The notes: a model not told the origin generated them from the sequence alone. DNA of 64,000 bases from CADEDV01 sp048498035 (GCA_048498035.1 JBEHYT010000005.1:62001-126000); one strand, 5' to 3'. Positions 45,242-54,498 are shown, counted from the first letter of the stretch. Program-made: numbers and translations.

Positions 45242-45279
45242 ACGAAATTCTTCGTATCAAATATACGATGTATTTCGTA
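45242..45279 (-). promoter_or_regulatory. Tandem palindromes upstream of the coiled-coil gene
   Basis: Two dyads: ACGAA-N4-TTCGT (45242-45255, with GAT/ATC ends) and TACGA-N6-TCGTA (45264-45279). Both share the half-site TTCGTA. They lie 24-61 bp upstream of the ATG at 45218, where an operator would be expected. Confidence 0.55.
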
Positions 45280-45352
45280 ATTAAAACAGTTGCCCTGTGA
45301 AAAAAACGTTAAGCCATTATTTCTTCGCCCGCCCCGCGGGCAACAATAAAAA

Positions 45353-45375
45353 AAGCCGGACGCAAGGCCCGGCTT
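45353..45375 (-). terminator. Terminator of the ABC exporter operon
   Basis: A 7-bp stem AAGCCGG/CCGGCTT with a 9-nt loop, followed by seven T on the minus strand, 28 bp after the permease stop. Confidence 0.8.
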
Positions 45376-45402
45376 AACCAGTTGATAATTAATCCTGATC
45401 GT

Positions 45403-46683
45403 TTAGCTTTTCCGGAGTGCCCATTTGAGCATTTCCTTCCAGGTGGGCTTTTTACCGTACATCAGGATGCCGGTGCGGTAGATCTTCCCGGCAAACCAGG
45501 AGGTAAACATGAACCCGCCCACCAGGAGGGCCATAGAGAGCCCCAGCTGCCACAGGGGCACCGTTCCCGGCACTCCGAAGGGTACACGAGCCATCATCAC
45601 GATGGGCGAACTGAAGGGGATAATACTGGCCCACACGGCCACCGGCCCGGTAGGGTTGGCAATTGCCGAACTCATCAGGGCGATAGACATGATCACCAAT
45701 AGTGTGATCGGGAAACTAAGCGATTGCGCCTCCCGCATATCTTCATTCACCGTACTTCCAATTGCGGCATATAACGAGGCGTAGAAGAAAAAGCCAGCCA
45801 GGAAGTAAAATGCAAAAAGCGTAAGAACCATGGGCAGGTTTACGCTGCCAAATACATTTTGCATGCTCCTCACCAGTTGCGAAGCCATATCGGCGCTGCC
45901 GCCAGAACTTTTGCTTACGTTATATACAATCAGCATAAAGCCAATCCAGATCAGGAACTGCGTTAGCCCTACTAATCCAATACCTACAATCTTTCCCACC
46001 ATCATCTGGAATGGCCGTACAGATGAAACGATCACTTCTGCAATCCGGTTTGTCTTTTCCTCCATTACGCCCATCATTACTTGTGACCCATAAATGATCA
46101 GAATAAAATAGATCAGGAATCCACAGGCATAGCCAATGCCCGAAGCAGCTTCTGTATTTGTTTTCGTATCGGTTTCAAGCGTTAGCTGCATGCGATTCTT
46201 TGTCAGCACTTCCTGCTTTGCACTGTCCAATCCCAATGCTTCGTTTTTAATCTCGTCCCAAACGTCATTTAATTTTCCTTCCACCACTTTGATAGAGCCG
46301 GTGCCATAAGCCTTATCCGTATGCATGGTAATAGAAAGTGGCGCTGTTCCAACCGCATTAACCGCGGGTATGGTTACATAGCCGTCAAACCCATAGTCTT
46401 TAAAATGTTGCCGAACAGAATCAGGCGGCTTGTTGGAAACGCTCAATACAGAACCTGTTGCCTTTTTGTTTTCCCGGTCCAGCACTTCCTGTGTAAAATA
46501 GCCATGACCGGAAGAATCGATTACAGCTACATGAAGCGTCTTCTGGGATTTGTCGGCCAGGTAGCCCGTACCAAATACAAGTCCCAGGTAAAGCACCGGG
46601 AAAAGGATGGTACTGATCACAAAAGTGCGTTTGCGAACGCGTGTCAGGTATTCACGCTTTATAATAAGAGGTATCTTGCTCAT
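45403..46683 (-). CDS. ABC-2 type exporter permease (NatB-like)
   Basis: 426 residues. An N-terminal membrane helix (FVISTILFPVLYLGLVFG) is followed by a ~150-residue extracytoplasmic domain and then five or six helices from about 190 to 400, the layout of NatB-type ABC-2 permeases. It pairs with the ATPase gene 30 nt upstream. Such exporters move Na+ or small toxic compounds, but the substrate cannot be assigned from sequence. A terminator follows. Confidence 0.9.
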   Translation of the reverse strand: MSKIPLIIKREYLTRVRKRTFVISTILFPVLYLGLVFGTGYLADKSQKTLHVAVIDSSGHGYFTQEVLDRENKKATGSVLSVSNKPPDSVRQHFKDYGFDGYVTIPAVNAVGTAPLSITMHTDKAYGTGSIKVVEGKLNDVWDEIKNEALGLDSAKQEVLTKNRMQLTLETDTKTNTEAASGIGYACGFLIYFILIIYGSQVMMGVMEEKTNRIAEVIVSSVRPFQMMVGKIVGIGLVGLTQFLIWIGFMLIVYNVSKSSGGSADMASQLVRSMQNVFGSVNLPMVLTLFAFYFLAGFFFYASLYAAIGSTVNEDMREAQSLSFPITLLVIMSIALMSSAIANPTGPVAVWASIIPFSSPIVMMARVPFGVPGTVPLWQLGLSMALLVGGFMFTSWFAGKIYRTGILMYGKKPTWKEMLKWALRKS

Positions 46684-46713
46684 TGTTATAAGTTGGTTGT
46701 TCTGGTAATAGGA

Positions 46714-47634
46714 TCAGGCCGTTTGAAATTGACGGGCAGCAGGTGTTCCCTGCACCAGCCGGATAAAAATATCATTGAGAGATGGCAGTATCTCATTAAA
46801 AGAATGAATCTCGGCCTGGTTGTCTAACACGTATCGCAACACATCATTCGCAGTATGGCCTTCGCGGATGCGAATTACCGAGCCATTTTCTGTTTCGCCG
46901 ATCTTTTCAAAAAAGGCGCCACCGTCTGGCAGGTTATTGGCCCTAATGCTGAACAGGTTTTCCTTAAAATCCTGTTTCACCTTCGCCACCGTTCCGTCCA
47001 GTATTATTTTTCCGCTGTTGACCAGCGCTATATGATCGCATATCTCTTCTACCTGTTCCATGCGATGCGTGCTAAAGATAATGGTAGCACCATTTTGCGC
47101 CAGGTTAAAGATCTCTTCCTTGATCACATTACTGTTTACCGGGTCGAGACCGCTGAAAGGTTCATCAAGGATGATCAATTTGGGGTTATGCACCACCGTG
47201 GTTACAAATTGCAGTTTCTGGCTCATCCCTTTCGACAGATCTTCCACCTTTTTATTCCACCAGGTTTCCATTTCAAACCTCACAAACCATTTCTTGATGT
47301 TTTCCATTGCTTCCGAACGGCTCAGGCCTTTTAGTTGCGCCAGGTACATCGTTTGTTCACCAATTTTCATTCGTTTATAAAGACCACGTTCCTCCGGCAT
47401 ATAGCCGATGCGACCGATGTCTTTTTCAGGATCAAATTTTTTGCCGTCGAAGATGATCTCGCCTTCATCCGGGAAAAAGATGCCGGTGATCATCCGGATA
47501 AGTGTTGTTTTCCCCGCGCCATTGGGCCCCAGTAATCCAAAGATAGATCCCGGTTGGATGGAAAGACTGATGTCGTCAACCGCTTTTTGCGAGGCAAAAT
47601 ATTTTTTTAGGTGAGACAGTTCCAATAAGGCCAT
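46714..47634 (-). CDS. ABC transporter ATP-binding protein (NatA-like)
   Basis: 306 residues: Walker A GPNGAGKTTL, Q-loop region, signature LSKGMSQKLQ, Walker B LIILDEPFSGLD, H-loop FSTHRM. The C-terminal 80 residues are the DUF4162-type extension found in NatA-like ATPases. It drives the permease encoded 30 nt downstream; the two form a complete exporter. Confidence 0.94.
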   Translation of the reverse strand: MALLELSHLKKYFASQKAVDDISLSIQPGSIFGLLGPNGAGKTTLIRMITGIFFPDEGEIIFDGKKFDPEKDIGRIGYMPEERGLYKRMKIGEQTMYLAQLKGLSRSEAMENIKKWFVRFEMETWWNKKVEDLSKGMSQKLQFVTTVVHNPKLIILDEPFSGLDPVNSNVIKEEIFNLAQNGATIIFSTHRMEQVEEICDHIALVNSGKIILDGTVAKVKQDFKENLFSIRANNLPDGGAFFEKIGETENGSVIRIREGHTANDVLRYVLDNQAEIHSFNEILPSLNDIFIRLVQGTPAARQFQTA

Positions 47635-47734
47635 AAAGCAGTGATTTTAGGGTTCAAATATAGATGTCCTGTGGAAAAGCGGGAAAATCTGTCGGTGAAG
47701 TGCACGTTTTTCACCGTCAAGTGCATTGCATCCG

Positions 47735-49312
47735 TTAGTTGTGCAGCAATTTTTTTGCCATTTGCGTGGCTACGCGTTCACCATCCATGGCAGCACTTAC
47801 AATTCCGCCGGCATAGCCTGCGCCTTCACCGCAGGGATACAGGTTGCTGATCTGCGGATGTTGCAGTGTTTCCGGATCGCGGGGAATGCGAACGGGAGAA
47901 GAGGTTCTTGATTCAGTAGCCACTACCACTGCATCATTGGTAAAATAGCCGCGCATTTTTTGTCCAAATTCCCGGAATGCTTCCTGCAATCGTTTATATA
48001 TAAATGATGGCAGTACGCCGCCTAGTTCAACGCTCGCAAGACCTGGCAAATAGGAGCAGTTAGGCAAATCAGCCGATTGCTTCCCGTTTGAAAAATCAAC
48101 AAGGCGTTGTGCGGGTGCCACCAGGTTGCCGCCTCCTGCTACAAATGCTTTTTGTTCCACCGCCTGCTGAAACTGCATAAGCAATAGTGGTGATGGTTTT
48201 GTTTTCGCCGGCAGCCAGGCTGCTGCATCTTTTTCTTCTACGGTTACTACAATGCCGCTGTTGGCATAAGGATTATTTCGTTTGGATGGGCTCCATCCAT
48301 TCACCACCAATTCGCCGGGGCTGGTGGCAGCGGGAGCAATAATACCACCGGGGCACATGCAAAATGAAAATACGCCCTTGCCTTGTACCTGTTGCACCAA
48401 ACTATATGATGCAGGCGGCAAAAACTGATCGCGTACCGGGCAATGGTATTGTACGCTGTCGATCAGCGTTTGCGGGTGCTCAACCCGCACGCCCAGGGCA
48501 AAAGGTTTGGCTTCCACGCGGATATCTTTATGATACAGGAGTTCAAAAATGTCCCTGGCGGAATGTCCTGTGGCCAGGATCACAGCATCTGCCTGCAGTT
48601 CATCACCATCTGCGGTATGGATCTTTTTGATCGCACCGTTTTCGATGGTGATATCGGTGAGTTTTTTTTCAAAGTGAAACTCGGCGCCGCAATCGAGTAG
48701 TTGTTGCCGCATGGCGGCGATGATGCCGGGAAGTTTATTGGTGCCGATATGCGGATGTGCCTCATAGAGGATTGTTTCGGCTGCGCCAAAGTGGTGAAAC
48801 AATTGCAGGATGCGTTCTATATTTCCGCGTTTCGAGCTCCGTGTATAAAGCTTGCCGTCGCTATAGGTGCCTGCGCCTCCTTCTCCAAAGCAATAATTGC
48901 TTTCGGGATTTACTTCGCCCTGTTTATTCAGCGCTGCAAGATCGCGCCGGCGGGCGCGAACATCTTTACCGCGTTCCAGCAGGATGGGTTTAATGCCCAG
49001 TTCCAGTAATTGCAATGCGGCAAATAATCCGGCAGGGCCGGCCCCGATTATTGCCACGCGATGTGGAGACCGGGCAACGTTTTGGAAATTAAAATTTGCA
49101 GTGGTGCGCTGATGATAAGGCTCATTGATAAATACGCTGAGTGTAAGATTGATCCAGGTTTGACGGCCGCGGGCATCAATAGAACTTTTGAGAATGGTGT
49201 AGCCATGGATTGCCGTTTTAGCATACCCGGTGGCGCTGGCAATATATTGAGTAAGGATGGCGGCGTTCGCAGCTTCGCGGGGCTGTAGCCGCAATGAAAT
49301 AGTTGTAGGCAT
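47735..49312 (-). CDS. FAD-dependent oxidoreductase (COG2509-like)
   Basis: 525 residues. A ~75-residue N-terminal domain precedes a dinucleotide-binding fold (AIIGAGPAGLFAALQLLELG). Further motifs are ERGKDVRARRRD, NYCFGEGGAGTYSDGKLYTR and the C-terminal PCGEGAGYAGGIVSAAMDG. This is the conserved flavoprotein family of the BaiN/COG2509 kind, of uncertain substrate. A TACCTTTG promoter element lies at 49341-49348 on the minus strand. The neighbouring genes give no clue to its role. Confidence 0.88.
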   Translation of the reverse strand: MPTTISLRLQPREAANAAILTQYIASATGYAKTAIHGYTILKSSIDARGRQTWINLTLSVFINEPYHQRTTANFNFQNVARSPHRVAIIGAGPAGLFAALQLLELGIKPILLERGKDVRARRRDLAALNKQGEVNPESNYCFGEGGAGTYSDGKLYTRSSKRGNIERILQLFHHFGAAETILYEAHPHIGTNKLPGIIAAMRQQLLDCGAEFHFEKKLTDITIENGAIKKIHTADGDELQADAVILATGHSARDIFELLYHKDIRVEAKPFALGVRVEHPQTLIDSVQYHCPVRDQFLPPASYSLVQQVQGKGVFSFCMCPGGIIAPAATSPGELVVNGWSPSKRNNPYANSGIVVTVEEKDAAAWLPAKTKPSPLLLMQFQQAVEQKAFVAGGGNLVAPAQRLVDFSNGKQSADLPNCSYLPGLASVELGGVLPSFIYKRLQEAFREFGQKMRGYFTNDAVVVATESRTSSPVRIPRDPETLQHPQISNLYPCGEGAGYAGGIVSAAMDGERVATQMAKKLLHN

Positions 49313-49340
49313 AGGTCAGGTTTTTATCCTGAAATGGCTA

Positions 49341-49348
49341 CAAAGGTA
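49341..49348 (-). promoter_or_regulatory. Putative -7 element of the FAD oxidoreductase gene
   Basis: TACCTTTG on the minus strand, 28 nt upstream of the ATG at 49312. The -33 region would fall inside the neighbouring terminator hairpin. Confidence 0.45.
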
Positions 49349-49357
49349 CAAAAAAAG

Positions 49358-49377
49358 AACCCCGCAATGGCGGGGTT
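49358..49377 (-). terminator. Terminator of the outer-membrane barrel gene
   Basis: An 8-bp stem AACCCCGC/GCGGGGTT, loop AATG, then a T-run on the minus strand. Confidence 0.85.
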
Positions 49378-49405
49378 GCTTTATCTGAAGTAAGATGAAT
49401 TGGTA

Positions 49406-49987
49406 TTAGTTCAGGCGGAAGGTAGCTGTAACCTGCGCACCGTGATTTGTCCATTTTTCAGGACCATCTGCCAATGCGTTGGTAAAGCTGTACATATAAC
49501 GGGCACCCAGACCAAAGCCTTTGGTGATCCAGTATTCTGCGCCGGCAGTGCCAAGGAAATTAAATTCATTGAACTGGCTGGTCACTTTTTCACCGCCGTT
49601 TGATTTAGCCTGGATGATAAAATCACCCTGTGGGCCCGCAAGTACTTTCAGTTTTTTGCAAACATCAATTTTGACGAGTACCGGGATGGAAAAATAGTTG
49701 ACGCGGTAATTGGTAGTGAGTGTGTTGGTTTCCCTGAAATTTCCACCCATGGCAGAATATAAAAAGTTGGGCTCTACGGAAACTTTGGAGCTCAGGGGTA
49801 TGTCGGTATTTACACCAAAAACAAAACCTGATTTCCATTTTGAATCTGTGTTGGCTCCGTCTTTTACGTCAATGGTAGTGAGGTTAAAGCCGGTTTTGAT
49901 ACCGAAATGCCCCCATTTTTTATGTTGGGCAAAAAGAGATGAACTTATCATCAACGCGACGATGAGCGTAGTGGCGATTTTTCTCAT
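49406..49987 (-). CDS. Porin-family outer-membrane beta-barrel protein
   Basis: 193 residues from the ATG at 49987 (MRKIATTLIVALMISSSLFAQ signal peptide); the longer open frame to 50134 adds a basic, non-homologous stretch. The mature part has alternating strands typical of the small OmpX/PorT-like 'outer membrane beta-barrel' family (GIKTGFNLTTID, WITKGFGLGARYMYSF) and ends in a hydrophobic strand (QVTATFRLN). An 8-10 strand barrel is expected. Ligand unknown. Divergent from the split 5'-nucleotidase pair. Confidence 0.85.
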   Translation of the reverse strand: MRKIATTLIVALMISSSLFAQHKKWGHFGIKTGFNLTTIDVKDGANTDSKWKSGFVFGVNTDIPLSSKVSVEPNFLYSAMGGNFRETNTLTTNYRVNYFSIPVLVKIDVCKKLKVLAGPQGDFIIQAKSNGGEKVTSQFNEFNFLGTAGAEYWITKGFGLGARYMYSFTNALADGPEKWTNHGAQVTATFRLN

Positions 49988-50136
49988 AGCAGTTTTTTTG
50001 ATAGCCCGAATGTAGCGATAAATTGAAATAATATCAAGAAACTTTTTCTTCTTCCGAAGTCCCGGAAAACAGCATTTTTTGCCGCCAAAATCCTGTAGCT
50101 TGCAGTAGTTTTTGTCCTTCTTTTCAATCTTCAACC

Positions 50137-50886
50137 ATGCGTAGAACTCTGTCGCTTGCCTGTTTTTACAGCTTTCTAATTTTACTTGCTTCGTGTAGCA
50201 GTTCCTACCGTACGCAGGGAATGCAGTACAAGGATTATCACATTACGGCTACCCAGCCGCAGGATAGCCAGTTGCTCTCGCTGATAAAGCCCTACCGGGA
50301 GCAGGTAACGGCAAGGATGAGTGATGTGGTTGGCGTGGCAGATCAGACACTTGATAAGCAGGCCCCGGAAAGTTCGCTTGGTAATTTTATGGCAGATGCA
50401 TTTTTGACCATGGCCCGCCAGAAGTTCAATACGCACGTGGACCTGGCGATCATGAATTATGGCGGTATCCGTTTAACGCAATTGCCGGCCGGGAATGTTA
50501 CGCGGGGTAAAATTTTTGAATTGATGCCGTTCGACAATGTACTAATTCTGCAACAGCTAAAAGGCAATGTGCTGCAGCAGTTGCTGGATCTGACAGCAGC
50601 CCGCGGAGGGTGGCCGGTGGCAGGTGCAAGCTTCCAGATAAAAGACAAAAAAGCGATCCATGTGATGATCGGAAATAAACCGCTTGACCCGGCTGCCACC
50701 TATGTGCTGGCCAATTCTGATTTTGTGGGCAATGGCGGAGATGATGCAGATATGTTGCGGCCGGTACCGCAACAGAGCATTGGTTATTTGATGCGGGATG
50801 CGATAATCGACTACATTCAATGGCTCAAATCCCAGGGAAAAAATATTGGTGCCAACGTAGAAAAACGTGTTACATATGCTGAGTAG
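50137..50886 (+). CDS. Lipoprotein with 5'-nucleotidase C-terminal domain
   Basis: 249 residues with a lipobox (LLASCS, acylated Cys near 20). The mature part matches only the C-terminal (substrate-specificity) domain of UshA-like 5'-nucleotidases: SSLGNFMADAFL, MNYGGIRL, GNVTRGKIFELMPFDN and LANSDFVGNGGDD. The catalytic metallophosphatase domain is encoded as the next gene, overlapping by a few nucleotides. The two proteins probably form one enzyme that hydrolyses extracytoplasmic nucleotides, with this half anchored in a membrane. Confidence 0.9.
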   Translation: MRRTLSLACFYSFLILLASCSSSYRTQGMQYKDYHITATQPQDSQLLSLIKPYREQVTARMSDVVGVADQTLDKQAPESSLGNFMADAFLTMARQKFNTHVDLAIMNYGGIRLTQLPAGNVTRGKIFELMPFDNVLILQQLKGNVLQQLLDLTAARGGWPVAGASFQIKDKKAIHVMIGNKPLDPAATYVLANSDFVGNGGDDADMLRPVPQQSIGYLMRDAIIDYIQWLKSQGKNIGANVEKRVTYAE

Positions 50887-51811
50887 GAAAAAATTTATTC
50901 GGACAGCTGCATTATCAGCCGGCGCCATGGTGGCCGGGCCGTCGATGCTGGAAGCTGCAACGCAGTGGTCTCCCACGCGGTTGACCATCTTACATACTAA
51001 TGATGTCCATAGCCGTCTTGATCCTTTTCCCATGGATGGCGGGCGCAATCAGGGCCTGGGAGGTGTGGCGGCGCGCGCAGCGCTGATCCGCGATATCCGC
51101 GCGCAGGAGGAACAGGTATTGCTGCTGGATGCTGGCGACATTTTCCAGGGCACTCCTTACTTTAATCTCTATAAAGGAGAGCCGGAGATCAAGGCTATGT
51201 CTGCCATGGGCTATGATGCCTGCACCATCGGCAACCATGATTTTGACGCAGGCATGGAAAACCTGGCAACCCAGTTAACAAAACATGCCAATTTCCCGAT
51301 GATTGTTTCCAATTATGATTTCAGTGGCACGGAAATGGAAGGGAAGACGATACCATATAAGATAATAAAGAAGGGCAGGTTGAAGATTGGCATCTTTGGG
51401 GTGGGAATTGAGTTGCATGGACTGGTGCCGGACAATCTGTACAAACAAACACAATATCTTGATCCTGTTCAGAAAGCCAACGAAATGGCGGCAATGCTGC
51501 AAAAAGATAAAGGCTGTGATATGGTGATCTGCCTTTCACACCTGGGATACCGGTATAAGGAAAATAAAGTGAGCGACGAGGTGCTGGCGAAAGAAACAGA
51601 AAACATCGACCTGGTCATCGGTGGGCATACGCATACCTTTCTTGATCAACCGGTTGTTTACAAAAACAAAAAAGGAGGTGATGTGATTGTAAACCAGGTT
51701 GGCTGGTCTGGCATCATCCTGGGGCGATTGGATTTTGAATTTTCCAAATTTTCGGGCAAAAAAATGACAAATGCTCATTCCATTTTGGTTAGTGAAAAAA
51801 CCGGCGAATAA
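50876..51811 (+). CDS. Metallophosphatase-domain 5'-nucleotidase subunit with Tat-like leader
   Basis: 311 residues from the ATG at 50876, inside the last codons of the preceding gene; an ATG three codons upstream is also open. The leader SRKKFIRTAALSAGA resembles a Tat or Sec signal. The calcineurin-like metal site is complete: HTNDVHSR, DAGDIFQG, GNHDFDAG, and GGHTHTF. It ends before the nucleotide-binding C-terminal domain, which is the separate upstream lipoprotein. Phosphodiester or nucleotide phosphate hydrolysis is likely, and activity may require the partner. Confidence 0.9.
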   Translation: MLSRKKFIRTAALSAGAMVAGPSMLEAATQWSPTRLTILHTNDVHSRLDPFPMDGGRNQGLGGVAARAALIRDIRAQEEQVLLLDAGDIFQGTPYFNLYKGEPEIKAMSAMGYDACTIGNHDFDAGMENLATQLTKHANFPMIVSNYDFSGTEMEGKTIPYKIIKKGRLKIGIFGVGIELHGLVPDNLYKQTQYLDPVQKANEMAAMLQKDKGCDMVICLSHLGYRYKENKVSDEVLAKETENIDLVIGGHTHTFLDQPVVYKNKKGGDVIVNQVGWSGIILGRLDFEFSKFSGKKMTNAHSILVSEKTGE

Positions 51812-52078
51812 AAATTTTTTTTTATAAAAGAATTGTAGATATTCGCCGTCCTGTCCAACTTTTTTTATTGACATCGTGTGAATAGTTTTTTTGGACAATT
51901 GCGAAAAAGTTATTAGGAACAATCGTTGCCACAAAGAAGCGAAAACACGAGAGAGAAAGCCCCCTGGTTTTTTTATTGTGATCGTTTTTTGAAGCAGCAG
52001 GATCAAGGAGATGCCGGCTTGGCGCTCTTTTTTGAAACAACTCTAATTAACCCGATATAGTAAACTGCTTGTTGACAG

Positions 52079-53512
52079 ATGGAGAAAAATGCTGAAAAAG
52101 TCTGGGCCAATTGTTTAAAGATCATCAAGGACATTGTTGAATGGCAGCATTTCAAAACCTGGTTTGAACCCATTACACCCGTTTCGCTTAAAAGTAACGT
52201 GCTGGTTATCCAGGTTCCGAGTCAGTTCTTTTTTGAGTATTTGGAGGAACATTACGTAAATTTATTAGCCAAGACGCTCAAGCGTGAATTGGGTAAGGAA
52301 GCACGGCTTGAGTATCGCATCATGGTAGACAGCGGCAACCGGAAAAACAAACCGGTAACGATGGATGTGAGTGGTCAGGGCTTTAAAACCTATTCTAATA
52401 ACGAAATGGATTTTCCACTTGTCATAAATAATCCTGTCAAGAATCCGTTCGTGATCCCGGGTCTTAAGAAGATGCAGATTGACCCGCAACTGAATCCCAT
52501 TTACACATTTGAGGCATTTATTGAAGGTGATTGTAACCGTGTTGCCCGCAGGGCCGGGAAAACCGTAGCTGAAAAGCCTGGAAATAACTCATTTAACCCG
52601 CTGGTGATCTATGGCGGTGTAGGCCTGGGCAAAACGCACCTGGTGCAAGCCATCGGCAACGAAGTAAAAAGGACGCATCCCAATAAAGTGGTATTATATG
52701 TGAGCTCAGAGAAGTTCATCAACCAGTTTATGGATCACAGCCGCAACAATGCGATCAATGACTTTATACATTTCTACCAGCTTATTGATGTATTGATCAT
52801 TGATGATGTGCAGTTTTTTGCGAAGGCCGAAAAATCGCAGGATGCATTCTTTGCCATCTTCAATCACCTGCACCAGTCGGGTAAACAACTGGTTCTCACA
52901 TCAGATAAGCCGCCCAAAGACCTGGAAGGGGTACAGGAGCGTTTGTTGAGCCGTTTTCGCTGGGGCCTGAGCGCTGATTTACAAGTGCCTGATTATGATA
53001 CCCGGATTGAGATCCTGGAGCGGAAAATGAAGAATGACGGGCTGGAAATGCCTAAAGAGGTTGTTAAATATATCGCCTACAATATCAATAGCAATGTGCG
53101 GGAACTGGAGGGAGCGCTGATTTCACTGTTGGCACAATCTTCGCTTAATAGGAGAGAGATTGACCTAGATTTAGCAAAGAAAGTGTTGAGGAATTTTGTA
53201 AAATCATCGAGTAAAGAAATTACGATCGAAACTATCCAACGGATGGTTTGTGAGTATTTCGATGTGTCTTATGACAAACTCCTGCAGAAAACGCGGAAGC
53301 GGGAAATCGTGCAGGCAAGACAGATTACTATGTACCTGGCGAAAGCCTTTACCAAGAATTCACTGAAGACGATCGGTGAACATTTTGGAGGCCGGGACCA
53401 TACTACCGTAATCCACTCCTGCCAAACGGTGAAAGACCTGATGGACACGGATACCGTTTTTCGCGAGAATGTGCTGGAGCTACAGCAAAAAGTGCAACTG
53501 GCCGCTATGTAA
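52079..53512 (+). CDS. dnaA: Chromosomal replication initiator DnaA
   Basis: 477 residues with all four domains. Domain I (about 1-85, VWANCLKIIKDIVEWQHFKTWFEPI), a linker, the AAA+ domain with Walker A GGVGLGKTHL (179-188) and Walker B IDDVQFF, and the C-terminal DnaA-box-binding helix (FGGRDHTTVIHSC). It opens the replication origin. The 267-bp region upstream is AT-rich but has no cluster of TTATCCACA boxes, so oriC is probably elsewhere. A strong terminator follows. Confidence 0.98.
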   Translation: MEKNAEKVWANCLKIIKDIVEWQHFKTWFEPITPVSLKSNVLVIQVPSQFFFEYLEEHYVNLLAKTLKRELGKEARLEYRIMVDSGNRKNKPVTMDVSGQGFKTYSNNEMDFPLVINNPVKNPFVIPGLKKMQIDPQLNPIYTFEAFIEGDCNRVARRAGKTVAEKPGNNSFNPLVIYGGVGLGKTHLVQAIGNEVKRTHPNKVVLYVSSEKFINQFMDHSRNNAINDFIHFYQLIDVLIIDDVQFFAKAEKSQDAFFAIFNHLHQSGKQLVLTSDKPPKDLEGVQERLLSRFRWGLSADLQVPDYDTRIEILERKMKNDGLEMPKEVVKYIAYNINSNVRELEGALISLLAQSSLNRREIDLDLAKKVLRNFVKSSSKEITIETIQRMVCEYFDVSYDKLLQKTRKREIVQARQITMYLAKAFTKNSLKTIGEHFGGRDHTTVIHSCQTVKDLMDTDTVFRENVLELQQKVQLAAM

Positions 53513-53542
53513 GCGAGCCAAAGAGGTGAGTTAAACCTATTC

Positions 53543-53568
53543 AACCCCGCCGGTGGCGGGGTTTTTTA
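53543..53568 (+). terminator. Terminator of dnaA
   Basis: A 9-bp stem AACCCCGCC/GGCGGGGTT, loop GGT, followed by TTTTTT; 31 bp after the dnaA stop. Confidence 0.92.
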
Positions 53569-53594
53569 TTGTCCCCCATACCGCCTTCCGTCTT

Positions 53595-53610
53595 TGTGAT
53601 CATTATCACA
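53595..53610. promoter_or_regulatory. Crp-like operator upstream of the Crp/Fnr gene
   Basis: TGTGATCATTATCACA, a perfect palindrome matching the TGTGA-N6-TCACA consensus. The centre is about 57 bp upstream of the regulator's ATG, suggesting autoregulation. Confidence 0.75.
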
Positions 53611-53658
53611 CAATTTTCCCAATCACTTTTTTATTTTGAAAGTTCCTATTTTGCAGTT

Positions 53659-54324
53659 ATGACCAACTCCATTGAACAGGCAACCATCCGGGATTACCTG
53701 GCCGCTCACTTTTCACAATTTGAGCCTGAACTGGCGGAACAACTTGCGCAACAATGTTCCCTGCGTCATTTTGAAGCAGGAGAACTGTTGATGCAAACCG
53801 GTCACTATTTCAAATCCACGATGTTGATTGTGGAAGGCCTTGTAAAGTTATATCGTGAAAGCGATGAGGGGGGTGAATTTTTTATCTATCATCTTCAACC
53901 CGGAGATGCCTGCGCACTTTCCATTATTTGCGCCACGCGGCAACAGAAAAGTGAGATACTGGCGCGCGCCGTAGAGCCCACCACAGCACTGTTGATCCCC
54001 ATTGCGCTAATGGATGAGTTGATGCGGCAATATAAAAGCTGGTATTATTTTGTACTGGAAACCTATCGTTCAAGATTTGAGGAATTGCTGATGGTGGTAG
54101 ACAGCATTGCTTTTAAAAGTATGGATGAACGACTTGAATTTTATTTGAAAAACCAGCAGCAGCAATTTCATACCAATGAGCTCGCCATTACGCATCAGCA
54201 GATTGCCGATGATCTCAATTCTTCCAGGGAAGTTATTTCACGGTTGCTGAAAAAAATGGAGCAGCGCGGCCTCGTTGCACTGGGGAGAAATACGATTACG
54301 ATGAAAACTACAAGTGCCTTATAG
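53659..54324 (+). CDS. Crp/Fnr family transcriptional regulator
   Basis: 221 residues from the ATG at 53659 (MTNSIEQATIRDYL); the longer frame from 53569 is not coding-like. It has a cyclic-nucleotide-like beta-roll (about 30-120), a dimerisation helix and a C-terminal winged helix (ITHQQIADDLNSSREVISRLLKKM). The recognition helix SREVISRLL keeps the Arg-Glu-x3-Arg pattern by which E. coli CRP reads TGTGA. The cAMP-binding phosphate cassette (RxA with GE) is not evident, but cysteines C33, C85 and C91 (GDACALSIIC) are present. It is encoded immediately before sulfur genes and has a matching operator in front of itself. Confidence 0.9.
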   Translation: MTNSIEQATIRDYLAAHFSQFEPELAEQLAQQCSLRHFEAGELLMQTGHYFKSTMLIVEGLVKLYRESDEGGEFFIYHLQPGDACALSIICATRQQKSEILARAVEPTTALLIPIALMDELMRQYKSWYYFVLETYRSRFEELLMVVDSIAFKSMDERLEFYLKNQQQQFHTNELAITHQQIADDLNSSREVISRLLKKMEQRGLVALGRNTITMKTTSAL

Positions 54325-54498
54325 CGATGTTAGTTTCGGTTTTGTACCCATTTATATCCAAAATGGAATTTTATTTGTTTAAGAGAGATTAGTCCGAATA
54401 AATATTCATATTGTCATTTTAATGCGTAATTTTATACCGCGGTTGAGAGGGCTGCCAAAGCGGTCCGCTGATTTTAAATCACTCGGCTGCATTTTTTT

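Noticed and set aside
51812..52078. Possible replication origin upstream of dnaA
   Set aside because: The region is AT-rich, but I see no cluster of TTATCCACA-type DnaA boxes and no tandem 13-mers; only one weak TTATTGACA-like match.
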